This document shows positions 8,372 to 17,636 of a stretch of DNA of 44,023 bases, piece after piece. The notes beneath the pieces are model-generated. The model saw only the letters and a list, made by a program, of their open reading frames with translations, ran no database searches and had not been told where the DNA came from. Position 1 is the first letter of the stretch. Each line of letters starts with the position of its first letter. The stretch is from NCBI RefSeq assembly GCF_900143215.1, contig NZ_FRDM01000032.1, forward strand, positions 1 to 44,023, in the 5' to 3' direction. Made by a program: the position numbers and the translations under genes. Source of the stretch: Geodermatophilus obscurus (lineage in GTDB: Bacteria; Actinomycetota; Actinomycetes; Mycobacteriales; Geodermatophilaceae).

Positions 8372-8875
8372 TCAGCGGCCCCAGCTGTCGTCCTGCGGCG
8401 CCCCCTCGATGCCGATGCCGCCCAGCAGCACGATCGCGTGCACCCGCAGGTCGGCGCCGCGCTCGTCGTCGGTGTGCACCAGCCCGTCGTCCTGGGCGAA
8501 GCCGACGCCACCCACGCCCCGGCTGTCCCACCACACCTTCCAGCCGGCCGGCACGGTCAGCCCGACCCCGCCCATCAGCGCCCGGACGGTGAGGTCCACC
8601 CCGCCGGGGACCTTGGGGACGGCGGTGAGGTCGAGCCGCGCCCCGGCCATCAGCAGGTCCAGCCGCACCCGCGAGAGCTCCGGGTTGACCGGCCGCAGCT
8701 CCACCCCGCCGAGCGCGACGACCCGCCGGATGCCGGCGGTGCTCTCGTCGCCCTCGTCCTTGCGCCGGGCCACCAGCCGGCCGGCGACGGCGAGCACGGC
8801 CTGCACCGCCCACCAGCGCAGCAGCCAGGGCAGCACCCTGCGGACGGCGGGCGGCAGGGTGCTCGGGGTCCTCAT
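8372..8875 (-). CDS. LiaF-like (DUF2154-type) membrane-anchored protein
   Basis: A 167-residue protein. Residues 12-33 are hydrophobic (VLPWLLRWWAVQAVLAVAGR), giving a membrane anchor, followed by a charged segment. The rest is a repetitive beta-rich domain with short glycine-ended repeats (VVALGGVELRPV, LDLLMAGARLDL, VRALMGGVGLTV, VLLGGIGIEG), the pattern of the C-terminal domain of LiaF and other cell-wall-stress proteins. In LiaF this domain inhibits a two-component sensor; no kinase/regulator pair is next to this gene, so a regulatory role is only a guess. Start ATG 8875. The gene is intact between relics on both sides. Confidence 0.78.
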   Translation of the reverse strand: MRTPSTLPPAVRRVLPWLLRWWAVQAVLAVAGRLVARRKDEGDESTAGIRRVVALGGVELRPVNPELSRVRLDLLMAGARLDLTAVPKVPGGVDLTVRALMGGVGLTVPAGWKVWWDSRGVGGVGFAQDDGLVHTDDERGADLRVHAIVLLGGIGIEGAPQDDSWGR

Positions 8876-8928
8876 GCGGCCAGCCTGCCTGCCGTTCCGC
8901 CCGGTGCCCAGGCCCGCGCTCCCGACAC

Positions 8929-9192
8929 CCGCCGGTTGCGGATGCGCGCCGGCGCCTCGGCAGGACGGTGCGTAGGCGTGCGGCGCCGCTGCACCGCGGT
9001 GGTGTGCTGCCCGAGCGCTGCGCAGGTGTAGCCGATCCGCGCGTCGCCGCGGGTCTGCTCGGCGGCGCGCTCGATCGCGGCGACCTCTTCGAGGACCCGC
9101 CGGGCGTGCCCGACGACACGCGCCCCGACGGCGGTGAGTGACACCTCGCGGATGGTCCTGAGCGGCCCGCTCCGGGACACCTGCATCTCCGA
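8929..9192 (-). pseudogene. LysR-family regulator relic
   Basis: In one frame the sequence reads SEMQVSRSGPL, RTIREVSLTAVGARVVGHAR, RVLEEVAAIERAAEQTRGDA, RIGYTCAALGQHTTAVQRR. This is the order of a LysR protein: end of the helix-turn-helix, the R-T-S-R-x-V-x-LT-x-AG wing, the linker helix and the first strand of the effector domain. The DNA-binding helices are shortened, there is no credible start, and the effector domain breaks off after about 35 residues. About 90 of roughly 300 residues survive. The stretch 8876-9281 otherwise holds nothing I can support. Confidence 0.68.
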
Positions 9193-9281
9193 AGCCGCAC
9201 CGACCAGTCCGCCCGCAGCGGCGGAGGGGCTCTGTGACGACTCCTGATCACGGCAGAGGACGGGAGCGCCCCGCCGTGGAC

Positions 9282-9803
9282 TCAGCAGCGGTACGTCGTC
9301 TGGCCGTGCCCGTCGCCGAAGGCGATGACCTTGTCCGGGGCGACCCGGTACACCCATGCCCCGCCCCGGGTGCTGGCGCCGGAGTCGCTCAGCTCCACGA
9401 ACTCCTGGCCGCGGACGTCGAACCTCCAGTCGTCGCCGTACTCGGCGAACCACGCTGCAGCCAGCGCCCGCAGCGCCTCGGCATCGGTCACGCGCACCGC
9501 AGTGCCCTCGACCACGACGTCCTTCCCGCTGTTCCAGCCGTTCGCCCCGGTGCTGCCGGTCGTCACCGCGACGTGCGCGTTGACGTCCAGGTTGCGCTGC
9601 TTCTGCTCATCGGAGCCCGTGCAGAACGCGAAGGCGCCGTCCTGCCAGACGCCCACGAGCGGTACCGCGTGCGGACGACCGTCCGCACGGACGGTGATGA
9701 TCCAGTAGAGCTGCGCGTCCACCAGGAGGCGCTCGATCGCAGCCCACGGTGGTGGGGTCGCTGACGCATCGCCGTACCTGGGGTCGATGACTCCGGTCGC
9801 CAT
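9282..9803 (-). CDS. Pyridoxamine 5'-phosphate oxidase-family FMN-binding protein
   Basis: A 173-residue split-barrel protein. The N-terminal half has the family pattern LLVDAQLYWIITVRADGRPH with AVPLVGVWQDGAFAFCTG, and then QKQRNLDVNAHVAVTTG and KDVVVEGTAVRV, as in actinobacterial F420- or FMN-dependent oxidases of the PNPOx-like superfamily. The C-terminal strand carries AWVYRVAPDKVIAFG. Such proteins reduce or oxidise small molecules with a flavin; substrate unknown. Start ATG 9803. It stands alone, with a 155-base gap to the chemoreceptor gene. Confidence 0.88.
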   Translation of the reverse strand: MATGVIDPRYGDASATPPPWAAIERLLVDAQLYWIITVRADGRPHAVPLVGVWQDGAFAFCTGSDEQKQRNLDVNAHVAVTTGSTGANGWNSGKDVVVEGTAVRVTDAEALRALAAAWFAEYGDDWRFDVRGQEFVELSDSGASTRGGAWVYRVAPDKVIAFGDGHGQTTYRC

Positions 9804-9958
9804 GCCCCATCAGACTCGGTCCGAGACGGCGACTCATCGCGGGTGCCGGGACAGTGCCGACGGGACGACGACATCGGCGGCGACGAAGCCCCGCAACTGT
9901 CCCCTCCAGCCGCTCCCCGGGACATGTCCAGCAGCGCACGTGATCCGCAGGGCAGGCC

Positions 9959-11542
9959 CTAGTACCGGAAGCGCTGCACCGCTGCGCTGAGCGCCGAGGC
10001 CATCCGGGCCACCTCGTCCATCGCCGTCCGGGCGTCGGTCATCGCGTGGGTCGTGGCGTTCGCCGCACCGGCGACGGCGGTGATGTTCTCGGCGATCTGC
10101 CTGGCGGACTGCGCCGCCTCGGCCACGTTGCGGTTCATCTCGGTCGTGGTCGCGGTCTGCTCCTCGACGGCGGCGGCGATGGTGCCCTGCGAGTCGTTGA
10201 TCAGCCCGATGATCTGGGCGATCTCCCCGATCGCCCGGACCGCGCCCTCGGTGTCGCCCTGGATGGCCTCGACCCGGGCGGTGATGTCGTGCGTCGCCTT
10301 GGCCGTCTCCTGGGCCAGCTCCTTGACCTCGTTGGCGACGACGGCGAAGCCCTTGCCGGCCTCCCCGGCGCGGGCCGCCTCGATGGTGGCGTTCAGGGCC
10401 AGCAGGTTGGTCTGCTCGGCGATCGCGGTGATGGTCTTCACCACGCCGGCGATCTCCAGCGAGGACTCCCCCAGCTTGGCGACGGTGGCGTTGGTGGTGC
10501 CGGCGACGTCGACCGCCCGGGCGGCCACCCGGGCGACCTCGCTGGCGTTCTGGGCGATCTCGCGGATGGAGACGCCCATCTCCGCCGATCCGGCCGCCAC
10601 CGTCTGCACGTTGGACGACACCTGGCCCGCCGCGTCGGCGACGATCCCGCTCTGCGCCGAGGACTCGTCGGCCAGCCGGGTCATGTCCTGGGCGGTCGCG
10701 GACAGCTCCTCGGTCGCCGAGGCGAGCGTCCCGGTGGTCGCGCCGATCGAGGTGAGGACGGCGCGCACGTTGCCCATCGAGGCCTCCAGCGCAGCCGCCA
10801 TCCGGCCCACCTCGTCGCGGCTGGTCACGCCGGTGGAGCCGCGCAGGTCGCCGTCGGCCATCGCGGTCAGCACCGCGCCGACCCGCTGCAGCGGCCGCAC
10901 GACCGAGCGGGTGACCAACCGGCCGAGCACGGCCAGCACGAGGACCCCGACGACTGCCACGACGATCGCCAGCGTGGTCGCCGACCTCCGCTGGTCGGCG
11001 GCGTGCTCGGCGGCGGCGGCCGCGTGGCCGGCGACGGCGTCGCCGACGGCGGGGAGCGCGTCCTCCAGGACGGAGAAGGCGGCCGCGAACTCGGAGTAGG
11101 CGACGCGCGCCTGGACCGGGTCCTGACCGGCCAGCGTGACGACGCGTTGCGCCGTGGCCAGGTACTCCTCCACGACCGGCCCGACCTCGACCACGGCTGC
11201 GTGCACGTCGCCCCCCAGCTCGTCGGCGTCCACCGCCGCCAGGCTGTCCCGGAAGGTCTGCCCGTGCTCGGCCAGGTCGGCGACCGCCGCGGCGTACTCC
11301 GGGCCGGCGCCAGCGAGCATCGCCTGCAGCACGTCACCGCGGACGGCGTCGTGCATCATGTCCGCCTCCAGCGCCGCCCCGGTGGCGTGCGTGGTGGCCA
11401 GCAGCTCCTCGGTGCGCTCACCCGTGCCGCGCAGCGCCTGCACCGTGAGGACGGCGAAGACGGCGAGGACGACGGCGCCCGCGGCGACCAGCGCCGCGAG
11501 CTTGACGCCGAGGGGACGGTCGGACCAGACGTTGCGCGCCAT
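9959..11542 (-). CDS. Methyl-accepting chemotaxis protein
   Basis: A 527-residue transmembrane chemoreceptor. TM1 is residues 13-35, an extracytoplasmic four-helix sensor covers about 40-185, TM2 is 188-210, HAMP 211-263, and the signalling domain runs from about 285 to the end. The hairpin tip that binds CheA/CheW is clear ([20 protein letters not shown], then [17 protein letters not shown]). There is no C-terminal CheR-binding pentapeptide; the protein ends RFRY. ATG 11542 is chosen because AGGAG lies at 11550-11554, seven bases upstream, and because TM1 follows at a normal distance. No che or flagellar genes are in the window, so the signal array must be encoded elsewhere. It implies a motile organism. 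Confidence 0.95.
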   Translation of the reverse strand: MARNVWSDRPLGVKLAALVAAGAVVLAVFAVLTVQALRGTGERTEELLATTHATGAALEADMMHDAVRGDVLQAMLAGAGPEYAAAVADLAEHGQTFRDSLAAVDADELGGDVHAAVVEVGPVVEEYLATAQRVVTLAGQDPVQARVAYSEFAAAFSVLEDALPAVGDAVAGHAAAAAEHAADQRRSATTLAIVVAVVGVLVLAVLGRLVTRSVVRPLQRVGAVLTAMADGDLRGSTGVTSRDEVGRMAAALEASMGNVRAVLTSIGATTGTLASATEELSATAQDMTRLADESSAQSGIVADAAGQVSSNVQTVAAGSAEMGVSIREIAQNASEVARVAARAVDVAGTTNATVAKLGESSLEIAGVVKTITAIAEQTNLLALNATIEAARAGEAGKGFAVVANEVKELAQETAKATHDITARVEAIQGDTEGAVRAIGEIAQIIGLINDSQGTIAAAVEEQTATTTEMNRNVAEAAQSARQIAENITAVAGAANATTHAMTDARTAMDEVARMASALSAAVQRFRY

Positions 11543-11672
11543 GCCGGCACTCCTGCGAGAGAGGGAGGCGCGCCCGTGCGCACCGTGGTCCCCTGTTCGG
11601 CACCGTGCTGGAGCCGCTACAGCGCAACGGGACCCGGGTCGGGCCCTTTCTGGTTCCGTAATGTGGCCGCGC

Positions 11673-12764
11673 TCACGCCTCCGCGCGCAACCGGTAGAAG
11701 CGGAACACGTCGTGCTCGATGGGCAGGACATCGACCCCGGCGAACCCGGCCTCGCGGGCGTAGCCCTCCAGCACCGACGGGCGCATCACCGTGCCGGTGG
11801 CCGCCGACGGCCGGGTGGAAAGCCCATCGGGCAGGCAGCAGGTGACGCTGAAGCCGTACATCAGCCGTTCGACCTCGTCGCCGGGCGCGGTGAACCGCTC
11901 GGCCACCCTCTCGTCGACGACCAGCACGGTGCCGCCCGGGCGGACCATCCGGCGCATCGCGGCGAGCACCGCCACCGGGTCGGCCAGGTCGTGGACGCAC
12001 TCGAAGGCGGTGACCAGGTCGTAGCTGCCCTGCTCCCCGGCGGCCGCGGCGTCCACCGTGGTGAACCGGACCCGGTCGGCGACGCGGGCCTCCTCGGCGT
12101 TGCGCCGGGCCTGCTCGACGGAGGGCTCGTCGATGTCGTACCCGTCGACGCGGGCCTGCGGGTACGCGCGGGCGATGCCGATCGCGGACCAGCCCATGCC
12201 GCAGCCCACGTCGGCGACCCGGCCGCCGGCCCGCAGCGCCGCGTCGATCTCGGGCACCGAGGCGAGGTCCTGACTCGCCATCGGGCCGAGGAAGTAGGCG
12301 CGGTTGCCGGCAGCCTGGGCGCCGCGGGCGTCGCCCATCTCGGCCCAGGAGAGCCCCTCGCCGGTGCGGTAGACCTCGAGCAGCCGAGGGACGTTGTGGG
12401 CGAACGCCATCGCGACGTGGGCGAACGGCGGCATGAAGGCGAGGTCGTCGCGGTCGACGAGGACGGGGCGGTGCGCCTCGGGGAGCGTGTAGCGCCGCTC
12501 GTCGGGTCCGGCGGCCTCGTCGTCCACCGTGAGGAGGCCTGCCACGGCCTGCTGCTCCAGCCACTCGCGGGCGTACCGCGGGGCGGTGCCGGTGCGCTCG
12601 GCCAGCTCGGGCGCGGTCACGGGGGCCTCGGCCAGCGCGCGGTACCAGCCCAGCTCGCTGCCCAGGTGCACCGCGGCCAGCTCCAGGGTGGCGATCACCC
12701 CGTCGAAGAGGCGCTCGGCCAGGGCGGTCGTGGCGTCGACGGGCGGGGTCTCGGTCGTCGTCAT
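11673..12764 (-). CDS. Class I SAM-dependent methyltransferase
   Basis: A 363-residue protein. Residues 1-100 form a winged-helix-like dimerisation region ([20 protein letters not shown]). The Rossmann core follows with motif [17 protein letters not shown], acidic motif II ([10 protein letters not shown]), motif III around [15 protein letters not shown], and post-motif [11 protein letters not shown]. This layout matches actinobacterial small-molecule or O-methyltransferases. Substrate cannot be told from sequence. Start ATG 12764. The stop is 130 bases from the chemoreceptor start in the same direction, so the two are probably separate units. Confidence 0.9.
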   Translation of the reverse strand: MTTTETPPVDATTALAERLFDGVIATLELAAVHLGSELGWYRALAEAPVTAPELAERTGTAPRYAREWLEQQAVAGLLTVDDEAAGPDERRYTLPEAHRPVLVDRDDLAFMPPFAHVAMAFAHNVPRLLEVYRTGEGLSWAEMGDARGAQAAGNRAYFLGPMASQDLASVPEIDAALRAGGRVADVGCGMGWSAIGIARAYPQARVDGYDIDEPSVEQARRNAEEARVADRVRFTTVDAAAAGEQGSYDLVTAFECVHDLADPVAVLAAMRRMVRPGGTVLVVDERVAERFTAPGDEVERLMYGFSVTCCLPDGLSTRPSAATGTVMRPSVLEGYAREAGFAGVDVLPIEHDVFRFYRLRAEA

Positions 12765-12832
12765 GCCCCCCGACCGTGGCCTGCTCGGGGCCGGTCAGCC
12801 AGGGCCGTCCGGCCCGGGCGAGCCGGCCCCGA

Positions 12833-12905
12833 CCAGAGGCTCGCCACGGGCCCCGTCCCGGGGCCCGCCCTGGGCTTGCGAAGGGTGGGGAGGACGGGGT
12901 CCTTC
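12833..12905 (-). repeat. 3'-end element, copy at the rRNA methyltransferase-like gene
   Basis: Starting at the stop codon of the gene ending at 12904 and read on the minus strand, the sequence runs AGGACCCCGTCCTCCCCACC then CTTCGCAAGC and a GC-rich palindrome, and ends at GGCGAGCCTCTGG. Its two ends match the 43831-43870 copy closely; the middle is a different self-complementary stretch (GGGCCCCGTCCCGGGGCCC). Probably a terminator-like dispersed element. Confidence 0.6.
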
Positions 12906-14040
12906 ACCAGCGGCGGGTGGAGACTACGACGGTGAAGCGCCGGTCGGACGCGGCGACCTGCGTGGGGCCGACCAGCCGACGCAGCGCGGCGCGGTGCGGC
13001 AGCCGGTTGTTGTAGACGCACCACAGCTCACCGCCGGGCCGCAGCACCCGGCCCGCCGCGGCGAACAGCCGGTCGGCGGCGCCGGTCACCACGGCTGCGC
13101 CCAGGTGGAAGGGCGGGTTGCAGACGACGAGGTCCACGCTCGCGTCGGGCACGGACGACGCCGCGTCGTCCCGCACCACCCGGACCCGGTCGGCCACCCC
13201 GTTGACCGCCGCGGTCTCGGTCGCCGAGGCCACCGCCGCCGCGGACTGGTCACCGGCCAGCACGGTCAGCTCCGGCTGGGCGAGGGCGAGCGCGGCGGCC
13301 AGCACGCCGGTGCCGCAACCGAGGTCCAGCGCCGTCCGGGCGTCGGGGGCCATCCGGGGCAGCACAGCGAGCAGGGCGCGCGTGCCGCCGTCCACCCTCG
13401 TGCCGGCGAACGCCGCGCCGTGCGCGCAGACCGTGAGCCCCAGGTCGGGGTGCTGCTGCCGGCGCGGGAAGGACGACGGAACGCCCGGCCGGGGCCCGCG
13501 CGCGACCAGCACCCGCGACTTCTGCCGGGCCAGCGTCGCGTGCACGTCGGTGAACCCGAGCGCCAGCACGTCGTTCATCGCGTGGGTCATGTGCTTGACC
13601 CGCCCGCCGACCAGCAGCGTGGCATCGGGCGCGGCCGACCCGGCGACCACCTCGGTGAGCTCGCGCAGCGCGTCGAGCGACTTCGGCGCCCTGGCCAGCA
13701 CGAGCCGGGCGCCGTCCGCCAGCCCGGGCCCCAGCAGCAGCGAGCGGTACGTGCCGGTCAGCCTGGTCCGCTCGGCGTTGCGGGCCAGGGCCAGCTCGCC
13801 GACCAGCAGGTCCTGGTGCACCCGGACGTCGCGGGCGCCGGCGGCGACCGCGCCCAGGGTCAGCGCGCCGTAGGAGTCGTCGACGACGGCGACCTCACCG
13901 GGGCCGGTCGCGGCGAGCAGCCCGGCGGCCTCGTCGAGCAGCAGCCGGTCGGTGGCGTCGACGGCGACCAGGTCCGGCGCCTCGACGTCCGGCTCCCGCC
14001 GCAGTGCTCCGAGCACGCTCACGCCATCAGCATCGACCAT
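12904..14040 (-). CDS. RsmC/RlmG-like rRNA guanine-N2 methyltransferase
   Basis: A 378-residue two-domain protein, the usual length for RlmG. The N-terminal half (residues 1-190) is the degenerate substrate-binding domain; the C-terminal half is a catalytic Rossmann domain with ALDLGCGTGVLAAALAL (motif I) and the N-methyltransferase signature VVCNPPFHLG. Members methylate G in 16S or 23S rRNA using SAM; which site this one modifies is unknown. Start ATG 14040. It is downstream of msrA in the same direction, with a 3'-end element between them. Confidence 0.82.
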   Translation of the reverse strand: MVDADGVSVLGALRREPDVEAPDLVAVDATDRLLLDEAAGLLAATGPGEVAVVDDSYGALTLGAVAAGARDVRVHQDLLVGELALARNAERTRLTGTYRSLLLGPGLADGARLVLARAPKSLDALRELTEVVAGSAAPDATLLVGGRVKHMTHAMNDVLALGFTDVHATLARQKSRVLVARGPRPGVPSSFPRRQQHPDLGLTVCAHGAAFAGTRVDGGTRALLAVLPRMAPDARTALDLGCGTGVLAAALALAQPELTVLAGDQSAAAVASATETAAVNGVADRVRVVRDDAASSVPDASVDLVVCNPPFHLGAAVVTGAADRLFAAAGRVLRPGGELWCVYNNRLPHRAALRRLVGPTQVAASDRRFTVVVSTRRW

Positions 14041-14048
14041 CAGCCATC

Positions 14049-14107
14049 GGCCCCCTGCAGGGTTCCGCCGCGAGCCTGCGAGTGGCGGGGGCCGGGGGTC
14101 CTCGTCA
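14049..14107 (-). repeat. 3'-end element, copy at msrA
   Basis: Overlaps the stop of msrA (14105). Read with the gene it contains CTCGCAGGCTCGCGGCGG and CCCTGCAGGGGGCC, nearly the same as the copies at 21899-21953 and 43873-43930. The core CCGCC...GGCGG can pair around CTCGCARGCTCGC. Confidence 0.7.
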
Positions 14108-14758
14108 GACGCCGGAGAGGCCCACCGGGCAGGAGACGCCGGTCGAGTGGATCGGGCAGTAGCCGCCCGGCACCTTGTACAGGTACTGCTGGTGGTAGTC
14201 CTCGGCGTAGTAGAAGTCGCCGAGCGGCGCGATCTCCGTGGTGATCTCGCCGTAGCCGGCCGCGGTCAGCCGCTGCTGGAACGCCTCGCGGCTGGCACGG
14301 GCGGCGGCCTCCTGCTCCGGGCCCTGGACGTAGATCGCCGAGCGGTACTGGGTGCCGACGTCGTTGCCCTGGCGCATGCCCTGCGTCGGGTCGTGGTCCT
14401 CCCAGAAGACCTTGAGCAGCTGCTCGTAGGAGGTGACCGCCGGGTCGAAGACGACCAGCACGACCTCGGTGTGGCCGGTCTGCGCCGAGCAGACCTCCTC
14501 GTAGGTCGGGTTGGGCGTGTGGCCACCGGCGTAGCCGGCCGCGGTCGAGTAGACGCCCGGCTGCTCCCAGAAGACCTTCTCCACGCCCCAGAAGCACCCC
14601 GCGCCGAAGACGGCGGTCCGCATGCCGTCGGGGAACGGCGGCTGGATGCGGTTGCCGTTGACCGCGTGCAGCTCCGGGACGTTCGGCAGCGGCGTGGAGC
14701 GGCCCGGCAGCGCGTCCGCAGGAGCCACCGGCTGGGTCTTGGACCGGGAGAAGAACAT
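14105..14758 (-). CDS. msrA: Peptide methionine-S-sulfoxide reductase
   Basis: A 217-residue cytoplasmic repair enzyme that reduces methionine S-sulfoxide in proteins. The catalytic motif [10 protein letters not shown] places the nucleophilic Cys at residue 55. The other family marks follow: [40 protein letters not shown], and [20 protein letters not shown] with C-terminal cysteines that serve for recycling. The N-terminal 45 residues resemble the extended E. coli-type MsrA. Start ATG 14758, with GGAG five bases upstream. Divergent from the oxidoreductase gene, with only 63 bases between. Confidence 0.97.
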   Translation of the reverse strand: MFFSRSKTQPVAPADALPGRSTPLPNVPELHAVNGNRIQPPFPDGMRTAVFGAGCFWGVEKVFWEQPGVYSTAAGYAGGHTPNPTYEEVCSAQTGHTEVVLVVFDPAVTSYEQLLKVFWEDHDPTQGMRQGNDVGTQYRSAIYVQGPEQEAAARASREAFQQRLTAAGYGEITTEIAPLGDFYYAEDYHQQYLYKVPGGYCPIHSTGVSCPVGLSGV

Positions 14759-14821
14759 GCTCCGAGCGTAGGCCGGTGGATCAACCGGGCGGGCCGGCCT
14801 CGGCGCATGCAGGATCGGCGC

Positions 14822-15838
14822 ATGGCTGCGACGACGCGCGAGTGGCACCTGGCGGCCCGGCCGCACGGGGAGCCGACCCCCGGGGACTTCCGGCTGGTGG
14901 AGGTGCCGGTCCCCGAGCCGGCCGAGGACCAGGTCGTCGTCCGCATGGTCGTGATGTCGGTCGACCCGTACATGCGCGGCCGGATGCGCTCGGGGCCGTC
15001 CTACGCGGCGCCGTGGGAGGTCGGTGAGGTGATGAAGGGCGGCGCCGTCGGCCGGGTGGTCGCCTCGCGGGCACCGGAGCTGCCGGAGGGGTCGCTCGTC
15101 CTCACCGACGCCGCCTGGCGCGAGACCGCCGTCCTGGACGCCGCCGCGGTGACCCGGCTGCCGGCCGCGGAGGGCGTCGCGCCGTCCTGGTACCTCGGCG
15201 TCCTCGGCATGCCGGGCCTGACCGCCTACGCCGGGCTGTTCCGGATCGGCGCCTTCCGCGAGGGCGACGACGTGTTCGTCTCCGGCGCCGCCGGCGCGGT
15301 CGGCAGCCTGGTCGGCCAGTTCGCGCGGCTGCGGGGCGCGGCCGGCGTCATCGGCAGCGCCGGGTCGGCGGAGAAGGTGGCCTGGCTGCGGGAGCTGGGC
15401 TTCACCGCCGCCTTCAGCTACCGCGACGGGGTGGCGCGGGGCCTGGCCGAGGCGGCACCCGACGGGATCCACCTGTTCTTCGACAACGTCGGCGGCGACC
15501 ACCTGGAGGCCGCGATCGGCGCGTTCCGGGTGCACGGGCGGGCTGCGCTCTGCGGCTCGATCTCCGGTTACAACGCCGTCGAGCCGCCGCCCGGGCCGCG
15601 CAACATGAGCCTGATGGTCGGCAAGCGGCTCACCCTGCGCGGCTTCCTCGTCAGCGACCACGCCGACCTGCGCCCGGAGTTCACCGAGACGGTCACCGGC
15701 TGGCTGCGCTCGGGCGACCTGGTGGTCCGGGAGACCGTCCGCGAGGGCATCGAGCAGGCGGTGCCCGCCTTCCTGGACCTGCTACGCGGGGGCAACGTCG
15801 GGAAGATGGTCGTCCGCCTGGCGCCCGACCCCGACTGA
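14822..15838 (+). CDS. NADP-dependent medium-chain oxidoreductase (leukotriene B4 dehydrogenase-like)
   Basis: A 338-residue zinc-free MDR protein. N-terminal domain: [18 protein letters not shown], the signature of the prostaglandin reductase / 2-alkenal reductase (YncB-like) group. NADP-binding domain: [19 protein letters not shown] and [18 protein letters not shown], then [17 protein letters not shown]-terminus: GISGYN-like [14 protein letters not shown] and the final [14 protein letters not shown]. It should reduce alpha,beta-unsaturated aldehydes or ketones. ATG 14822. Its last 57 bases overlap the 3' end of the convergent membrane-protein gene. Confidence 0.93.
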   Translation: MAATTREWHLAARPHGEPTPGDFRLVEVPVPEPAEDQVVVRMVVMSVDPYMRGRMRSGPSYAAPWEVGEVMKGGAVGRVVASRAPELPEGSLVLTDAAWRETAVLDAAAVTRLPAAEGVAPSWYLGVLGMPGLTAYAGLFRIGAFREGDDVFVSGAAGAVGSLVGQFARLRGAAGVIGSAGSAEKVAWLRELGFTAAFSYRDGVARGLAEAAPDGIHLFFDNVGGDHLEAAIGAFRVHGRAALCGSISGYNAVEPPPGPRNMSLMVGKRLTLRGFLVSDHADLRPEFTETVTGWLRSGDLVVRETVREGIEQAVPAFLDLLRGGNVGKMVVRLAPDPD

Positions 15839-16534
15839 GGACGGCGGGACGGCGGTCCTCAGCCGGAGCCGGACGCCGGCCGGCTCCCGCACGACGTCGA
15901 TCATGCGCACCGCGCCGGCCAGCAGCGCGACCGCGCCGAGCGTCTCGCCGAGCTCCTCGAGGTGGTAGGCGACGACGAACGGCCGGCCCAGCAGCCCCTC
16001 GGCGACGAGCAGGCCCTGCACCACCTCCCCGCCGAGCGCCGACCCCAGCAGCAGGCCGAAGCCGAGCAGCAGCCGGCGGCGGGCCGGCGCGGGTGCGGCC
16101 CGGGTGAGTCCCACGACGCTGACGACGACCGCCAGGCCGAGCACCGCGCCCGGCACGACCCACAGGTAGGGGAAGTCCTCGGGGCTCAGCCAGGGCAGGA
16201 CGGCGCGGTCGAGCCGCTCGTGCAGCACCGTCGCCTCGTCGACCGACAGCGCCGCGGTGAGCCCGGCGAGCAGCGACCACCGGCGCCGCGCGACGCCGGG
16301 CCCGGACAGCGCCGCGACCACTCCGCAGGCGAGCGCGGCGGCCACCAGCACGCTCGCCGCCCACCAGGTCGGCAGGTTCGTCTCGTCGAAGACGTCGAGG
16401 TAGGTGCGCAGCTGCCCGCGCTCGGTGGTCAGCGGCGAGCCCTCCCGGGCCAGCAGCGCGCTCGCCCCCACGAGCAGGAGCGTCACCGCGACGGGCACCG
16501 CCGACCAGGGCCGTCGACGTGGGACTCGGGACAC
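15782..16534 (-). CDS. Hypothetical six-helix membrane protein
   Basis: A 250-residue protein with about six hydrophobic segments, for example WSAVPVAVTLLLVGASALLA, WWAASVLVAAALACGVVAAL, VVPGAVLGLAVVVSVVGL and GFGLLLGSALGGEVVQGLL. Acidic and histidine residues inside the membrane region (SVDEATVLHERLD, EVVQGLL, YHLEELGETLG) look conserved in style and could bind a metal or proton. No family recognised. The GTG at 16534 is chosen because the first membrane segment follows closely; no strong ribosome site is visible. The last 19 codons overlap the convergent oxidoreductase gene, so the true stop or frame near 15782 deserves a check. Confidence 0.7.
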   Translation of the reverse strand: MSRVPRRRPWSAVPVAVTLLLVGASALLAREGSPLTTERGQLRTYLDVFDETNLPTWWAASVLVAAALACGVVAALSGPGVARRRWSLLAGLTAALSVDEATVLHERLDRAVLPWLSPEDFPYLWVVPGAVLGLAVVVSVVGLTRAAPAPARRRLLLGFGLLLGSALGGEVVQGLLVAEGLLGRPFVVAYHLEELGETLGAVALLAGAVRMIDVVREPAGVRLRLRTAVPPSSVGVGRQADDHLPDVAPA

Positions 16535-16628
16535 GGGCAGATCGTGCCCGACCAGGATGAGAGGCGGATGAGGAACCGGCCGGGCTCGCCGACGGTTGCC
16601 CGCGCCGGATGCGGGCAGGATGCCGATC

Positions 16629-16832
16629 ATGTGGCTCTTCCTCACCAGCCGGTTGCGCACCTGGCTGCTGCTCACCGTCGTCGTCCCCCTCGCCACCGGC
16701 CTGCTGCGCCGGGCCGCGCAGGTCCTCGAGCGGCGCACCGGGGCCACCCAGGTGACCCGCGCGCTGTACAAGGCCGGCGACCTCGGCGACCGCGCCCGTG
16801 CGACGCTCCGCGGCGGGCGTCGCCGCCGGTGA
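16629..16832 (+). CDS. Small single-pass membrane protein
   Basis: A 67-residue protein: a hydrophobic segment near the start (LRTWLLLTVVVPLATGLL), then a basic cytoplasmic tail ending RGGRRRR. ATG 16629 (MWLFLTSRLR) is preferred, with GGCAGGAT upstream; an ATG at 16620 is in frame. The stop overlaps the GTG of the hydrolase gene (GTGA at 16829-16832), so the two are translationally coupled, which supports its being real. I recall short proteins of this type across actinobacteria but know no function. Confidence 0.72.
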   Translation: MWLFLTSRLRTWLLLTVVVPLATGLLRRAAQVLERRTGATQVTRALYKAGDLGDRARATLRGGRRRR

Positions 16833-17518
16833 CCACCGGCGGCGAGCGCCCGGGCCTGGAGCACCAGCCGGCCGCGGGGCCGACCCGGGCGCTCGCCGTC
16901 TTCTGCCACGGCGGCACCGTGGCCAGCGTGCAGCCGCCCCAGGAGCGGGCGCTGTCGTTGCTGCGGATGCGCGCCATCGAGCAGTTCGTGCGGGCCTCCG
17001 CCGGCGACCGCGGCCTGGGCACCTACCTGCTGCGCTACCGGGTGGCCGGCTGGAACGGGGTGGCCGCCGACGCGTACGCCGACGTCCGGTGGACGCTCCG
17101 CGAGCTCCGGGAGCGGCACGGCGACGTCCCGGTGGTGCTGGTCGGCCACTCGATGGGCGGCCGCGCGGTGCTGCGCGCCGGTGACGACGCCTCGGTGGGC
17201 GCGGTCTGCGCGCTCGCGCCGTGGACGCCGCCGGGCGAGCCGGTCGGGCACCTGCGCGGGCAGACCGTCGCGGTCCTGCACGGCCGCGGCGACCGCTGGG
17301 TACCGGCCGCGCTGTCCGCCGACTTCGCCGTCCGCGCGCAGCAGGCCGGCGCGCACATCGCCCGGTTCACGATCGCCGGCGGGCACAGCATGGTGCGCCG
17401 GGCACCGGTGTGGCACGCGTTCGTGCGGGACGTCGTCCTCGCCGGGGCCGGGCTCGCGCCGTGGCGGCGCGACCTGCGCGCGGCGCTGGAGAGCTGCGAG
17501 CTCGCCGTTCCGCTCTGA
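16829..17518 (+). CDS. Alpha/beta-fold hydrolase
   Basis: A 229-residue soluble hydrolase. The nucleophile elbow is VGHSMGG with S108; the acid is likely D155 (HGRGDRWVP) and the histidine H186 (AGGHSMVRR), all in the right order and spacing. The oxyanion strand is LAVFCHGG. Substrate unknown; it resembles the small dienelactone/lysophospholipase-like enzymes. Start GTG 16829 is set by the 4-base overlap with the small membrane protein. A short direct repeat begins at its stop codon. Confidence 0.88.
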   Translation: MTTGGERPGLEHQPAAGPTRALAVFCHGGTVASVQPPQERALSLLRMRAIEQFVRASAGDRGLGTYLLRYRVAGWNGVAADAYADVRWTLRELRERHGDVPVVLVGHSMGGRAVLRAGDDASVGAVCALAPWTPPGEPVGHLRGQTVAVLHGRGDRWVPAALSADFAVRAQQAGAHIARFTIAGGHSMVRRAPVWHAFVRDVVLAGAGLAPWRRDLRAALESCELAVPL

Positions 17519-17551
17519 GGCTTGCCGCGGCGCAAGGCTTGCCACGGCGCG
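17518..17551. repeat. Two tandem 17-base units after the hydrolase gene
   Basis: AGGCTTGCCGCGGCGCA is followed directly by AGGCTTGCCACGGCGCG; they differ at two positions. The pair starts at the stop codon of the hydrolase gene. Function unknown. Confidence 0.6.
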
Positions 17552-17636
17552 ACCCGGGCCGGTAGGCAGGGCGCAGCGTCGCGTGCCGGTGGCGGACAGC
17601 GTCAGGCATGGAGGCGCCCGATCCCCGGGGTCCTGC

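Noticed and set aside
8364..8975. Continuation of the uraH-uricase frame to 8975 as a genuine C-terminal domain
   Set aside because: The sequence after 8363 matches nothing and is antisense to the intact LiaF-like gene.
11600..11672. FliA-like promoter (GAAAG and CCCGTTG) before the chemoreceptor gene
   Set aside because: Only about half the -10 positions agree; too weak to claim.
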